From the NCBI RefSeq assembly GCF_022095675.1, contig NZ_JAHYSG010000024.1:1-64000 (forward strand): 64,000 bases of DNA, read 5' to 3'. Below, one piece after another: positions 48,648 through 57,611 of this stretch. The notes under the pieces are model-generated. The model saw only the letters and a list, made by a program, of their open reading frames with translations. It searched no databases and was not told the origin of the DNA. This DNA is from Dactylosporangium sp. AC04546. GTDB lineage: Bacteria; Actinomycetota; Actinomycetes; Mycobacteriales; Micromonosporaceae. Both the position numbers and the translations under genes were made by a program. Each line of letters begins with the position of its first letter. Within the stretch, counting starts at the first letter, position 1.

Positions 48648-49291
48648 CGGTGGCCGGTCCAGCGCAGGACCGCCTCCGTGCGGGAGGTCACGGACAGCTT
48701 GGCGAAGATGTGGTGCAGGTGGTTCTTCACCGTCTTCTCCGTCAGGAGCAGGCGGTGGGCGATCGCCGCGTTCGACAGGCCCTCGGCCAGCAGGTCGAGG
48801 ACGTCGCGTTCGCGGGCCGTGAGGCCATAGCGGGTCTGGACCTGACGATGTCGCGAAGCCTCCAGCTCGCGGCTCACCTGCTCGCGCACCGACGCCGTCG
48901 CCACCGCCGCGGCCGCCGGGGACAGCCAGCCCTGCCCGGCGGCGACCGCCAGCACCGCGCGGCGCAGCTCCGGCGGGTCGAACTCGCCGTGGACCAGGTA
49001 GCCCCGCGCTCCGCCGCGCAGCATCTGGGCGATGAGCTGCGGGGATCCGTCGCTCGTCAGGACCAGGACGCTGGTGTACCGCCCCAGCTCGGCCAGCACC
49101 GACAGCCCGTCGGCGACCGGCATGCGGTGATCGAGCAGCGTCACCGCCGGGCGCGCGGCGCGCGCGCCGGCCAGCGCCTGCCGCCCGTCGGCCGCCTCGG
49201 CGACCACGGTCAGGTCGTCGGCGCACTCGAGGTACTCCCGCAGCGCCCGCCGCACGATGGGGTTGTCATCGACAATCATCACGCTCGCCAT
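48644..49291 (-). CDS. NarL/LuxR-family response regulator
   Basis: 215 residues. Receiver pocket VMIVDDNPIV, phospho-acceptor Asp54 in VTLLDHRMP, LuxR helix-turn-helix at about 145-210 (LTARERDVLDLLAEGLSNAA). The usual switch Lys motif reads GYLVHG, so the conserved Lys is replaced by His. Its start overlaps the kinase gene by 13 bp, and its end overlaps the CBM-like membrane protein gene. Confidence 0.9.
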   Translation of the reverse strand: MASVMIVDDNPIVRRALREYLECADDLTVVAEAADGRQALAGARAARPAVTLLDHRMPVADGLSVLAELGRYTSVLVLTSDGSPQLIAQMLRGGARGYLVHGEFDPPELRRAVLAVAAGQGWLSPAAAAVATASVREQVSRELEASRHRQVQTRYGLTARERDVLDLLAEGLSNAAIAHRLLLTEKTVKNHLHHIFAKLSVTSRTEAVLRWTGHR

Positions 49292-50442
49292 GCGGGCACC
49301 AGCACCTCGACCGTCGTGCCGGAGCCGGGCGCGGAGACGACCCGCAGCTCGCCCGAGACGACGCGGGCACGCTCGGCCATGCCCACGATCCCGTAGCGGT
49401 CCGCGGCGCGCAGGTCGAGCAGGTCGGCCGGGACGGCGAAGCCGCGCCCGTCGTCGCGGACCAGCAGCCGCAGCCCACCGGGGCCGCCGGAGAGCCGGAC
49501 GGTGATCCGCCGGGCCGCGGCGTGGCGGGCCGCGTTGTCGAGCGACTCCTGCAGGATGCGGCTGAGCTCGTACCGCACCGCGACCGGCGGGTCGGCCGGC
49601 TGGGCCAGGCCGGCGGCGACGTCGACGGGCACGCCGGTGCGGCTCGACCACCGTGAGCAGATGGCGGTCACCGTCGCCGCGAAGTCCTCGTCGGGCCGGT
49701 CGAGCCGCAGGCCGTCGACCAGGTCGCGGGCCTCGCGGGCGGCCGCCGCGGCGCCGTCGCAGACCGTGGCCGCGAGGCGCTCGGCCAGGTCGGGGTGGCG
49801 GCGCAGCGACTGCGGCAGGGCGAGCGCCGCGAACGACACCCCGCGCAGCGTCTTGGCGACCGAGTCGTGCAGCTCGCGGGCCAGCCGGGCGCGCTCGTCG
49901 GCGGCGGCGGTGCGCTGGGCGGCCGCGACGACCTCGACCGACAGCTCGACCGAGCGGGTCAGGGCGGCGGTCGCGGCGGCGCCGCCGGCCGCGGCCAGCA
50001 CGCACGTGACGGGGAACGTCAGCACGAAGCCGGCGAGCGTCGGGTCCGCGGGGACCAGGACGGCGGCGGCCACGGCGTACCCGGCGGCGGCGTGGACGGC
50101 GGCGACTGCGAGGGCCCGCAGGCCGAGCAGGACCCCGGCGAGGGCGGAGGCCCCGGCGGCCGCGCAGTAGTACGCCACGCCGCCGTCGCTCAGCACCAGG
50201 ACCGCCACGACGACGAGCGAGTCCAGGGCGAGGATGGCGGGCACCCGCAGTACAACCTGGGGATCCCGGGACAGCAGGTGCACTCCCGCTGCCGTCGTGG
50301 CGGCGACCAGCCCGGCCACCAGGAGCGCCGGTCGCGGGTCGGGGACCAGCCGCAGCCCGGTGGCGGCCGCGACGATCGTGACGGCGGCCCGGCCGAGCAG
50401 CACCGCCCGCCCGAGGGCGGCCCGCGCCACCGATGGGTGCAT
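49279..50442 (-). CDS. Membrane sensor histidine kinase (HPK7)
   Basis: 387 residues from ATG 50442. Five or six membrane helices in the first 190 residues. A HisKA_3 helix carries ARLARELHDSVAKTLRGVSF, and the HATPase_c domain has the N-box LQESLDNAARHAA and G-boxes VRDDGRGF and YGIVGMAERARVVSG. Unlike the other two kinases in this window it has a normal short ATP lid. First gene of a kinase, regulator, CBM-like protein operon. Confidence 0.9.
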   Translation of the reverse strand: MHPSVARAALGRAVLLGRAAVTIVAAATGLRLVPDPRPALLVAGLVAATTAAGVHLLSRDPQVVLRVPAILALDSLVVVAVLVLSDGGVAYYCAAAGASALAGVLLGLRALAVAAVHAAAGYAVAAAVLVPADPTLAGFVLTFPVTCVLAAAGGAAATAALTRSVELSVEVVAAAQRTAAADERARLARELHDSVAKTLRGVSFAALALPQSLRRHPDLAERLAATVCDGAAAAAREARDLVDGLRLDRPDEDFAATVTAICSRWSSRTGVPVDVAAGLAQPADPPVAVRYELSRILQESLDNAARHAAARRITVRLSGGPGGLRLLVRDDGRGFAVPADLLDLRAADRYGIVGMAERARVVSGELRVVSAPGSGTTVEVLVPAWRA

Positions 50443-50473
50443 GCGGGCGACTTTACAACCAGATCGGTCGATC

Positions 50474-50683
50474 TCAGCGGGACGGCAGGCGCCTTCCCCG
50501 GACCATGAGCTGCCGGCGGCCGACCTCGGCGCCGGCGCTGTTGAGCTGGACGCCGTCGACGAAGTACCAGGGCTCACCGTCGTAGATGTCGGGGTTCGCC
50601 CAGTCGATCCGCTCGACGCGTACTGTGATCGCGCCGACGCCGAAGCGGTAGTCCGCCTCCTGGAACACCTGAACCTCGATCAT
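50474..50683 (-). CDS. Small conserved-looking hypothetical protein
   Basis: 69 residues (MIEVQVFQEADYRFGVGAIT, ending QLMVRGRRLPSR). The composition is protein-like and rich in beta-formers. No membrane helix or metal motif. It lies between the kinase and methyltransferase genes on the same strand. No family recognised. Confidence 0.6.
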   Translation of the reverse strand: MIEVQVFQEADYRFGVGAITVRVERIDWANPDIYDGEPWYFVDGVQLNSAGAEVGRRQLMVRGRRLPSR

Positions 50684-50714
50684 GAGTGAACAAGCGGGCA
50701 CGCACGGCGATCCG

Positions 50715-51461
50715 TTACGCGACCCGCCAAGCACCGATGCGCCCGACCTCGGCCGTCTCCCGCGGGCGGTGCGGCCCGGGCAGCCCGCGCAGCGCGGCGA
50801 CGGCCGGCGCGACGACCGCGGCCCAGGTGGCGTCGTCGACGTCCCAGAGGTACGAGTACAGGCGCCCCTCGATCCGGTCGGCGAGCTCGGCCGGCGTGAC
50901 CGCGACCGGCGCCGGCTCGGTCCAGCGCAGCTCGACGAGCTCCAGCCCGGCGCCGCGGGCGGCCGCGCCGACCGCCTCCTCCGAGTCGGGCCGCACCGAC
51001 ACCTGCAGCCGGCCGAGCGGCGCCACGGCGCCGACGAGGTCGTCCCCGCCCTGGTAGTGCGGCTGCCCGTGGGTGGCCACGACCCGCCCGCCGGCCCGGG
51101 TCACCCGCGCGGCCTCGGCGAACGTCTCGGGAAGGTCGCCGATGGCGTGCAGGGCCATGGCGAACACGACGTTGTCGACGCCGCCGCTCGCGAACGGCAG
51201 CCGCCGGGCGTCGGCCCGCACCACGACCGGGCCGAGCCGCTCGCGGGCCCGGCCCAGCATGGGCGCGGACAGGTCGGCGCCCATGACCGTGAAGCCGCGG
51301 GCCCGCAGGGCCTTGGCGACGACGCCCGTGCCGACCGCGACCTCGAGGACGGTGCCGGGCACGAGCCACGGCGCCAGGTCGGCCGCGAACGCCACCCCGC
51401 GGGCCTCGCCGCCGCGGGTGGCGTCGTACTGCCCGGCGACCCGGTCGTAGACGCGGGACAC
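50715..51461 (-). CDS. Class I SAM-dependent methyltransferase
   Basis: 248 residues. Motif I is VLEVAVGTGVVAKAL (residues about 40-53), motif II ends in GADLSAPMLGRAR, and a later RLPFASGGVDNVVFAMALHA fits the methyltransferase_11 type. The C-terminal 100 residues carry substrate-specific sequence. It lies one base from the stop of the PPOX-family gene upstream (51463), so the two are co-transcribed. The substrate is unknown. Confidence 0.88.
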   Translation of the reverse strand: MSRVYDRVAGQYDATRGGEARGVAFAADLAPWLVPGTVLEVAVGTGVVAKALRARGFTVMGADLSAPMLGRARERLGPVVVRADARRLPFASGGVDNVVFAMALHAIGDLPETFAEAARVTRAGGRVVATHGQPHYQGGDDLVGAVAPLGRLQVSVRPDSEEAVGAAARGAGLELVELRWTEPAPVAVTPAELADRIEGRLYSYLWDVDDATWAAVVAPAVAALRGLPGPHRPRETAEVGRIGAWRVA

Positions 51462-51462
51462 G

Positions 51463-51888
51463 TCAGCGCACCTGGGCGCCGTACACGTGATCGACCGTCA
51501 TCGTCATCAGGACACGGCGGTCGGCGACCATCACGGCGCGGTACTCCGCCCAGTCGGGGTGCTCGCCCGCGGCCCGGCGGTAGTAGTCGACCAGGGCCTC
51601 GACCTCCGGGCCGTGCGGGTCGTCGCCCGGGCCGGTCAGCGTGGCCACGCCCTCGGCCGTGGCCCAGGACCAGCCGTCGGCCGCGGTGACCTCCAGCGTC
51701 GCCCGGCGGTCGCGGCGCAGGTTGACCGTCTTGGCCCGGCCCTCGGTCATCGAGACGTGGATGACCTGGCGCTCCGGGTCGTAGTACGGCATGACGGGCG
51801 AGAGCTGCGGCCGCCCGTCGGCCTTGATCGTCGCGAGGATGCCGAGGCGAGCGGCGGCGAGCAGCTCGCGAGGGTCGAAGTTCGTCAC
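51463..51888 (-). CDS. PPOX-class F420-dependent-type flavin/deazaflavin protein
   Basis: 141 residues of the pyridoxamine-phosphate-oxidase-like split barrel. Conserved blocks are LATIKADGRPQLSPVMPYYD, then SMTEGRAKTVNLRRDRRATL. This subgroup in actinobacteria binds F420 more often than FMN (family knowledge). GTG start at 51888. The GTG overlaps a TGA that is the natural stop of the upstream gene if its frameshift is corrected (GTGA), supporting translational coupling. The methyltransferase gene follows directly. Confidence 0.88.
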   Translation of the reverse strand: MTNFDPRELLAAARLGILATIKADGRPQLSPVMPYYDPERQVIHVSMTEGRAKTVNLRRDRRATLEVTAADGWSWATAEGVATLTGPGDDPHGPEVEALVDYYRRAAGEHPDWAEYRAVMVADRRVLMTMTVDHVYGAQVR

Positions 51889-53350
51889 GCTCTGAACGTT
51901 AACACCCGTGTGAGGCTATCCAGCCAGCTCGGCTCCTCGCGGCCGGGGGTGAGCTGGAGCAGCTGCCAGCCCGCGCGGCGGGGCGGGTCGTCGCGCGGAC
52001 GTAGAGCTTGCCGCGGAATACGGCCGCGCCCCAGCCCACGTAGTCGTTCCAGCGGTCGCCGAACCCGCCGCCGCCGAAGCGCGGCTTCTGGTGCAGCAGG
52101 TTGTCACGCAGCGCCCAGCCGACTCCGCCCGGCTCGTAGACCCAGTACCGCTCCTCGCCGTACAGCAGCTCGACCTGCTGGTTCACCTCGCCCGGGTCCT
52201 TGATGCGGTAGACGACGCCGGCCGGGCTGCTCTTGAGGTAGGCGAGCGCGAGGTCGGGGATGGTCTCCCGCGGGATCTCGGGGTGGGCGGCGAGGTGCCG
52301 GGTGAACGACGGCTCGATGCTCGGGATGCCGAAGGTGGCGTACACCCAGCCGCCGAACGACGTCACCGCGAACGACACCATCGACCGCGCCGTGATCGGG
52401 TCGGGGAACAGCTGGGCGGCGCTGAAGACCAGGCGCCACTCGTCGCTCGCCTGCGGGCCGAGCCGGTGCAGCGGCGGGCTGAGGTAGACGCCGGTGTGCT
52501 CCTCACTGCCTGCGCCGGCCCAGGTGCCGGTGATCAGGCGGTCGCGGTGGACGGTGAAGTACGTGGGCTGGTTGCCGAGCCGGCCGACCTCTTCGAACTC
52601 GAACGGGTCGGCCGGGCTCCGAAGCCGTTGGACGCTGCCCGTGATGCCGTCCTCCGACTGGGCCAGGGCGACGCCGAAGTACAGCCGCCCGCCCGCCACG
52701 ATGAAGTTCTTGATGTTGTTCCACTGCGGGAAGCGGCGCCAGCCGAGGAACTCGCCGTCGCTGGCGCGGTAGGCCAGCAGGACCACGGTCCCACCGGCCT
52801 GGGCGCCGCCCTCGGTCGTCGTCTCGATCCCGCCGATGAGGACGACGTCGCCGAGCGCGCCGGCGGCCCGCAGGCCGGCGACGTCGCGCAGCACCGGGCA
52901 CTGCTGCTCGGTCGGGGTGCGTTCCACGGTGACGCCGGTGCCGATGTCGTACTGCCACACTTGCGCCGGCACGGCGTCGCCCACCGGTCCCATGGTCGGG
53001 GGGACGCCGTGCACGGCGTTGTAGCTGGCGGAGAACTCGACGGTCACGTTGTCCGGGTCGTCCCACGGCTTGAGCGGTACACCCAGACCCGAATCGGCGA
53101 AGTCGGGCGCGACGGTGGCGAAGCCGCTCCCGGTCACGTTGCCGACCGTCCCCCACCAGATGCTCCGCTGTGCCGCGTCGGCGGTGATCCCCCAGACGTA
53201 CTGCTGGGTGATCTGCGCTCTGGCGCCGTCCTCCTCGTGGTCGGCGGTCTCCTCGCCGATGCCGAACCACCAGCGGTCCGGGTCGGCCTGCGCGGCGACG
53301 CTGACGCCGTTGCGGCGGTCCTCGCCGGGGACGGTCGGTCCTGCGAACAT
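51885..53350 (-). CDS. Unknown protein with apparent frameshift near its 3' end
   Basis: About 480 residues, no signal peptide, rich in Trp, Gly and Asp and beta-propeller-like in rhythm (WWFGIGEETADHEEDGARAQ, then GGRLYFGVALAQSEDG and RLITGTWAGAG). No family recognised. Up to GKLYVRA (about 52000) the frame is good. Beyond that the same frame gives a Ser/Ala/Arg jumble that stops at 51899. A shift of one base near 51990-52000 restores a natural-looking end (DDPPRRAGWQLLQLTPGREE, then PSWLDSLTRVLTFRA) with a TGA at 51885-51887 that overlaps the next start. So a one-base deletion, or a sequencing error, lies in a GC-rich run there. Confidence 0.75.
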
Positions 53351-53376
53351 GGACCGTCCCTACCCGGCGATACCCG

Positions 53377-54750
53377 CTAGAACCCTCCGGCCGTGTTGCA
53401 CTTGGCCTTCTGGACGACGCAGTTCTTCACCCGCTTCGCCTGAGCCGTGTTCTCCCAGGCCAGGAACGAGTCGCCGTGGAACGACGAGGCCATGCCGGAC
53501 GAGAGCGTGAAGCCGTCCGCCGAGCCGCTCGTCGGGTACGCGAGGACGAACGAGATCGACGGGATCGCCACCGGGAAGGCTCCCCCACACGTGCCCGTGT
53601 AGCTGTAGGCGACGTGGGACTTGTGGTCCGGGCTGTCCAGGTGCGTGCCGTCCCAGCAGTCCTGGAACACCAGCTGGAACATGAGCGTCGCGCCGGGCGC
53701 GCACCGCGGCCAGTTCCCGTCGGCGCTGCGCCCGGCCTCGCCGCCGGGCCCGGCGCAGTAGAACTGGTTGACCGAGCCCGCGGGCGTCGGCTGCTGCAGC
53801 TTCGCGTCGCCGGCGATCATCCGGAACCCCTGCGGGAACGGCACGGTCTTCGACGAGTCGGTCAGCCGCGATCCGTAGTACACGACCACGCCCTTCGGCT
53901 CGACGGCGACCCCGCGCTCGTACAGCGTCGGCACCCAGTAGGCCGACAGGTCCGGCGCCGGCGCGCAGCTGGTCCCGGCGTTGGCCAGCAGTGTGTCGGC
54001 GGTGCTGCTCGCGCTGGTGCTGCGGTTGCCGAGGAAGCTGTGCATGTGCGACGCCCCCGGCAGGTTCGGGAACACGATCGGGTCGTCCTTGAGCGAGTGG
54101 CTGTAGGTGCAGGTCGCGTTGAACTCGGGCACCCGGACGGCGCCGGCGGGCGCGGGGTCCATCGGCAGCGCGTTGAAGGCGGCGAGCTGCGCGTTCCACT
54201 TCGCGGGGTCGAGCTTGACCCACCCGGCGGGTTCCGTGGCGGTACCGCTGCTGACCGAGAACCAGTTGATGTTCACGAAGTCCCCGCCGCCCTGGCTCCT
54301 CATGACGGCGAAGAGGGTCTGGGGTCCGGCCGGGAGTTCGGCGGTACCGCTGAGCGTCGTCCATGCCTGCCAGCCGCCGGTCGCCGAGATGGTGAGCTGG
54401 GCGAGGACCGGTCCGGTGAGCGCACCGGTCCGCAGCTCGACGGTTCCGCCGCCCACCGCGGAGGCGACGCGGGCGCTGACGGTGACGGCTCCGGCGCCGC
54501 CCAGCTCCACACCGTCGTACCTGAGCCAGTCGCCATTGCTCAGATACCCGACGGCCTGCCCGCCGCCGGCGTCGACGGTCTGTTCCACTTGTGCCCCGCT
54601 CATGGCCGAGAAGGCCTCGGCCTGGACGGTGACGGTTGTCGCGGCGGCGTTCGCGAAGCGCATCGCGACGACGGTGACGGCCGCCAGCGCGATGACGGTG
54701 ATGCCGGCGATCCGCAGGAGCGGTGAACGCCGACGTCTGACCTCGGACAC
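53377..54750 (-). CDS. Secreted CBM6 plus DUF1996 protein
   Basis: 457 residues from GTG 54750, which has GGAGGA five bases upstream. A basic leader and hydrophobic helix (RIAGITVIALAAVTVVAMRF, then ANAA) form a signal peptide or anchor. A CBM6 domain follows (VTVQAEAFSAMSGAQVEQTV, then NGDWLRYDGVELGGAGAVTV and GGGDFVNINWFSV). From about residue 165 comes a DUF1996 domain (FNATCTYSHSLKDDPIVFPN, then GASHMHSFLGNR and CWDGTHLDSPDHKSHVAY). DUF1996 proteins are secreted by polysaccharide degraders; their activity is not established. The palindrome AGAGAGCGCTCTCT upstream suggests sugar-responsive control. Confidence 0.9.
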   Translation of the reverse strand: MSEVRRRRSPLLRIAGITVIALAAVTVVAMRFANAAATTVTVQAEAFSAMSGAQVEQTVDAGGGQAVGYLSNGDWLRYDGVELGGAGAVTVSARVASAVGGGTVELRTGALTGPVLAQLTISATGGWQAWTTLSGTAELPAGPQTLFAVMRSQGGGDFVNINWFSVSSGTATEPAGWVKLDPAKWNAQLAAFNALPMDPAPAGAVRVPEFNATCTYSHSLKDDPIVFPNLPGASHMHSFLGNRSTSASSTADTLLANAGTSCAPAPDLSAYWVPTLYERGVAVEPKGVVVYYGSRLTDSSKTVPFPQGFRMIAGDAKLQQPTPAGSVNQFYCAGPGGEAGRSADGNWPRCAPGATLMFQLVFQDCWDGTHLDSPDHKSHVAYSYTGTCGGAFPVAIPSISFVLAYPTSGSADGFTLSSGMASSFHGDSFLAWENTAQAKRVKNCVVQKAKCNTAGGF

Positions 54751-54861
54751 GGTTTCCTCCAACGTTCGAGGGTGACGGCGGCGAGGGCGTTCCGCCGTGG
54801 TTGACGGGGCTCTCACGCTAGGCCCGCTTGACGCCGCCTGGCCTGAGCCTTTGGACTCACG

Positions 54862-54875
54862 AGAGAGCGCTCTCT
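54862..54875. promoter_or_regulatory. CebR/CelR-like palindrome AGAGAGCGCTCTCT
   Basis: A perfect 14-bp palindrome centred on AGCGCT, close to the CebR/CelR operator TGGGAGCGCTCCCA of cellulolytic actinomycetes. It lies 112 bp upstream of the CBM6-DUF1996 gene and about 95 bp upstream of the divergent DUF4190 gene. It differs from the AAGCGCTT operators of the xyloside locus, so a different LacI-family protein is likely. Confidence 0.65.
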
Positions 54876-54969
54876 GGACCCAATTCCCAGGTTCCCGGGA
54901 GAGGGACCGGCTCGGCGACCCGGCTGCACCGAGCATGGTGTCGGCATGCCCGAACGCTAGAGTGCCCGC

Positions 54970-55272
54970 GTGATCAACCAGAACGGACGCCTGGAGAGCT
55001 TGCCGAAGGCGCCACTCGTTGCCGACCGGGCACCGCGGCTGACGGGCACCAACAAGATGGCGGTCGCATCGATCATCTGCGCATCGCTGTTGTGCTCACT
55101 GCTGGGTACGCCATTGGCGATCATCTTCGGGCACGTCGCGCTGCACCAGATCAAACACCAGGAACAGCACGGCCGCGGGCTTGCGATCGCCGGGCTGGTG
55201 GTCGGCTACGCCGGCGTAGCGTTCTGGGTGATCATGATCATCGCCATGAGGAAGCGCTTCCTGGCCCAGTAG
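54970..55272 (+). CDS. DUF4190-like small membrane protein
   Basis: 100 residues from GTG. After a polar leader of about 28 residues, two membrane helices are separated by the conserved GHVALHQIKHQEQHGRGLAI segment typical of DUF4190 (NKMAVASIICASLLCSLLGT before it, AGLVVGYAGVAFWVIMIIAM after). Function unknown. Divergent from the CBM6-DUF1996 gene. Confidence 0.85.
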   Translation: MINQNGRLESLPKAPLVADRAPRLTGTNKMAVASIICASLLCSLLGTPLAIIFGHVALHQIKHQEQHGRGLAIAGLVVGYAGVAFWVIMIIAMRKRFLAQ

Positions 55273-55329
55273 GATGCCTCGCAGCGCCCGAATGGACCGC
55301 CGTCGCCACACCTCGCACCTCGTGCAGCA

Positions 55330-55783
55330 ACCTGCGCCGTCGACGGACAGCCGACGCACTTGCCTCACTCGACCCGCGCCCATCGGCACGACCGTTCGGC
55401 ACTGCCCGGCTGCCGGGCGACATCGGTGACATCAGCCGGTTCCCAAGCCGCGGGCATTTCGCGTCCTGGAACGGCACTGCCCCGATCGACGCGTCCTGCG
55501 GAGACCAACGACGCCACCGCCTGTCCCGGGCCGGAAACCGGCGCATCAACCGGACCCTGCACATCGCGGCGACCGTCCAGCTCCGACACGACACCTGTCA
55601 GACGTCGTCTACAAACAGATGGGCAAAGACGCCAAGGCGGCAGCGACGGGCCCGGGAGGACAAACGGGAGCGACTCTGCAATCCAGCGCGGCCGACCCAA
55701 TCCCAACAGCCGGCACTTCGGAACAGTCACTTCCCGGACCCGCCACCAACCACTCTAGAACGACCCTCCTCACCACCGCTTGA
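55330..55783 (+). pseudogene. IS110-family transposase remnant
   Basis: In one frame the C-terminal transposase_20 block of IS110 transposases is readable (GDIGDISRFPSRGHFASWNG, then TAPIDAS and RLSRAGNRRINRTLHIAATV). At about 55600 the sequence jumps to another frame that gives the extreme C-terminus (LSDVVYKQMGKDAKAAATGP, then GGQTGATLQSSAADPIPTAG) and a stop at 55781. In intact relatives about 30 residues lie between these blocks, so an internal deletion as well as loss of the N-terminal DEDD domain has occurred. No terminal repeats are recognisable. Confidence 0.8.
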
Positions 55784-55898
55784 CACAGAGGAGTGCCTTG
55801 GCGGGGTGGGCCGGGCAAAGGCGGATGGGAACGTCCATCAGGCGTGAGAACCGCCGTTCCGTCGCGAGGCAGCGGCCAACGTGCCAGGACACATCACG

Positions 55899-56468
55899 TC
55901 AAGCCGTTACTCGCGCGGGCCGGTATCGCAGGGCGACCGCCCCCGACCGGAACTCATGGCGATCCACGAGCTCGAGCTGGATGCGCTCGCGCAGACCGGC
56001 GAGCAACGTCGGCCCGTGTCCGGCAAGGACCGGCTGCACAAGGAACTCGTACTCGTCGATCAGTCCCAGATCTGCCAACGCCAGGGGGAGCGTCACGCCG
56101 CCTACCCACAGGCCCTCGCCTGGCTCCTGCTTGAGCCGCTGAACCGCTTGCCCCAAGTCGCCTCGCACCAGCTCGGCATTCCAATCGACCCCGCTCAGCG
56201 TGCTCGACACGACGTACTTCTTCGCCCGGTCGATGGTCTCGGCGAACGGAATCTGCCACTCACCCATCCAGTCAGGCCACGTGCCCGTGGCCGGCTGCCG
56301 CCACGCCGACTCCATCATCTCGTAGGTCACCCGGCCGAAGAGCAGGGCATCAGCTCGTTCCATCTCAGCGGTCCAGTAGCGCATCGACTCCTCGTCTGGC
56401 GGGAGCCCTGCCTCGTGATGGCAGCAGCCGTCGAGTGTGACGTTGATCGAGTATCGAAGTGCTCTCAT
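55899..56468 (-). CDS. RibD C-terminal/dihydrofolate-reductase-like protein
   Basis: 189 residues. The RibD_C fold is visible in MRALRYSINVTLDGCCHHEA, ADALLFGRVTYEMMESAW, KKYVVSSTL and GLWVGGVTLPLALADLGLID, then EFLVQPVLAGHGPTLL. These proteins bind NADPH and reduce small substrates; most are uncharacterised. ATG 56468. It stands between the IS110 and IS256 remnants and appears intact, so it may be part of an island rearranged by the elements. Confidence 0.88.
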   Translation of the reverse strand: MRALRYSINVTLDGCCHHEAGLPPDEESMRYWTAEMERADALLFGRVTYEMMESAWRQPATGTWPDWMGEWQIPFAETIDRAKKYVVSSTLSGVDWNAELVRGDLGQAVQRLKQEPGEGLWVGGVTLPLALADLGLIDEYEFLVQPVLAGHGPTLLAGLRERIQLELVDRHEFRSGAVALRYRPARVTA

Positions 56469-56805
56469 CTCGTTGCTCTCCCTTGATGCGCGCAGCGCGT
56501 TTTCACCGGACCGTAATCAGACGACTGTCGGCGCCATTTCTCATCGGCGCCCGATCCCACCTACTCAACACCGTCGTGGTGCGAACCAGACCGCAGACCG
56601 AGCGCGCGACCGATTCGGCGATCTGCTCAAGCCGCGGTCAGCCGGCGGCTGTCCCAGAACGCGCGGACGAAGCGGCTCCATCGCATCGCCGACCGCCGGC
56701 ACGCTGGCTGGGGCGAGTCGCGGCGCTCCTTGTCCCTCACCACCGCCGGGAGGTCGGTGGCCGTCAGCGGGCAGATCTCGTTAGCCACCCACAGATTAGC
56801 GTTCA
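56469..56805. other. Non-coding stretch between the DHFR-like gene and the IS256 remnant
   Basis: About 340 bp. I find no frame with coding-like composition and no motif on either strand. It is probably promoter region for the DHFR-like gene at its left end and eroded insertion-sequence DNA for the rest. Confidence 0.5.
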
Positions 56806-57042
56806 CGCGGCTTGAGCGTCATCTCCTGACTCGTGCTCAGGTTGGTCGTCGGGTCGTCCGACGATGCGGCCTTTGTCGGCGCCGGCGCGGACGAGGGCGA
56901 CGAGGTGGGGTGCGTTGACGGCGCGCCAGCGGCGTTGGGCGGACTCGATGAGCTTGAAGGCCATGGCGATGCCAGCAGCGCGGGAGCCGGGTCCCTTGGC
57001 GACCCGTTGACGGAGCCGGATCGTGGCGAAGGTGGACTCGTG
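56806..57042 (-). pseudogene. IS256-family transposase C-terminal remnant
   Basis: About 79 codons in one frame that match the end of mutator-type (IS256) transposases: ESTFATIRLRQRVAKGPGSR, then AAGIAMAFKLIESAQRRWRA and VNAPHLVALVRAGADKGRIV. The rest of the transposase, including the DDE domain, is missing: upstream of ESTF the sequence becomes unrelated. No inverted repeats found. It marks an old insertion next to the conserved hypothetical gene at 57105. Confidence 0.8.
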
Positions 57043-57104
57043 GCAGGTGCCGTTGACAAATGCGTTGGCGGACGCCGACGGATCGGGAAAGATCCGACCA
57101 CGGG

Positions 57105-57539
57105 GTGACTGACGTGCGGACTCGGCTGCGGCAGGTGCGAATCGACGCGCGGACCTTTGTGTGGCGCGCGGAGATTCGTCACGTGCAGGGCAGCGGCGAC
57201 TGCCACCGGTGCATCCGCGTTCGAGCCTGGGGCGCCGGAAAGACGAGCCAGGCGCTCCAGGCGGATCTGCTGTCGGTCGCCTGGCCGGCACCGTGGGGTG
57301 CATGTGCGACAGACGGCGCCTATCCCGCACCAGCCGACGTACGGGCGATCATCAGCTATTCCGTGGAGCACGGGTGGCAGCCAGAGCTGCGCGGCGGCAC
57401 GTTCGTGCTGTCCGAGCGGGAGCATGCGGCTCGGTTCTCGTTGCCCGATTTCCTGCTGACCGATCGCCTGCGTACGCCGGAGAGCGCGGACCCCACCATC
57501 CGAGTGATCCGCGCTTACGAAGCTCGTCACCGAGACTGA
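57105..57539 (+). CDS. Conserved actinobacterial hypothetical protein
   Basis: 144 residues from GTG. The sequence reads as a well-conserved family: RTFVWRAEIRHVQGSGDCHR, then CIRVRAWGAGKTSQALQADL and WPAPWGACATDGAYPAP, and a FSLPDFLLTDRL end. The Cys-His-Arg-Cys segment (CHRC) could bind metal. No membrane helix. Similar proteins are scattered in Streptomyces and Micromonospora, often near insertion sequences (memory). Function unknown. An ATG at 57060 would add 15 residues and is less likely. Confidence 0.75.
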   Translation: MTDVRTRLRQVRIDARTFVWRAEIRHVQGSGDCHRCIRVRAWGAGKTSQALQADLLSVAWPAPWGACATDGAYPAPADVRAIISYSVEHGWQPELRGGTFVLSEREHAARFSLPDFLLTDRLRTPESADPTIRVIRAYEARHRD

Positions 57540-57611
57540 CGGGCACGCGGTTCGGCTGGCTGACTTCAGGCGGGCGGTATCGTGCTTGCACGCTCGGGCT
57601 GGGAGGTCGGC

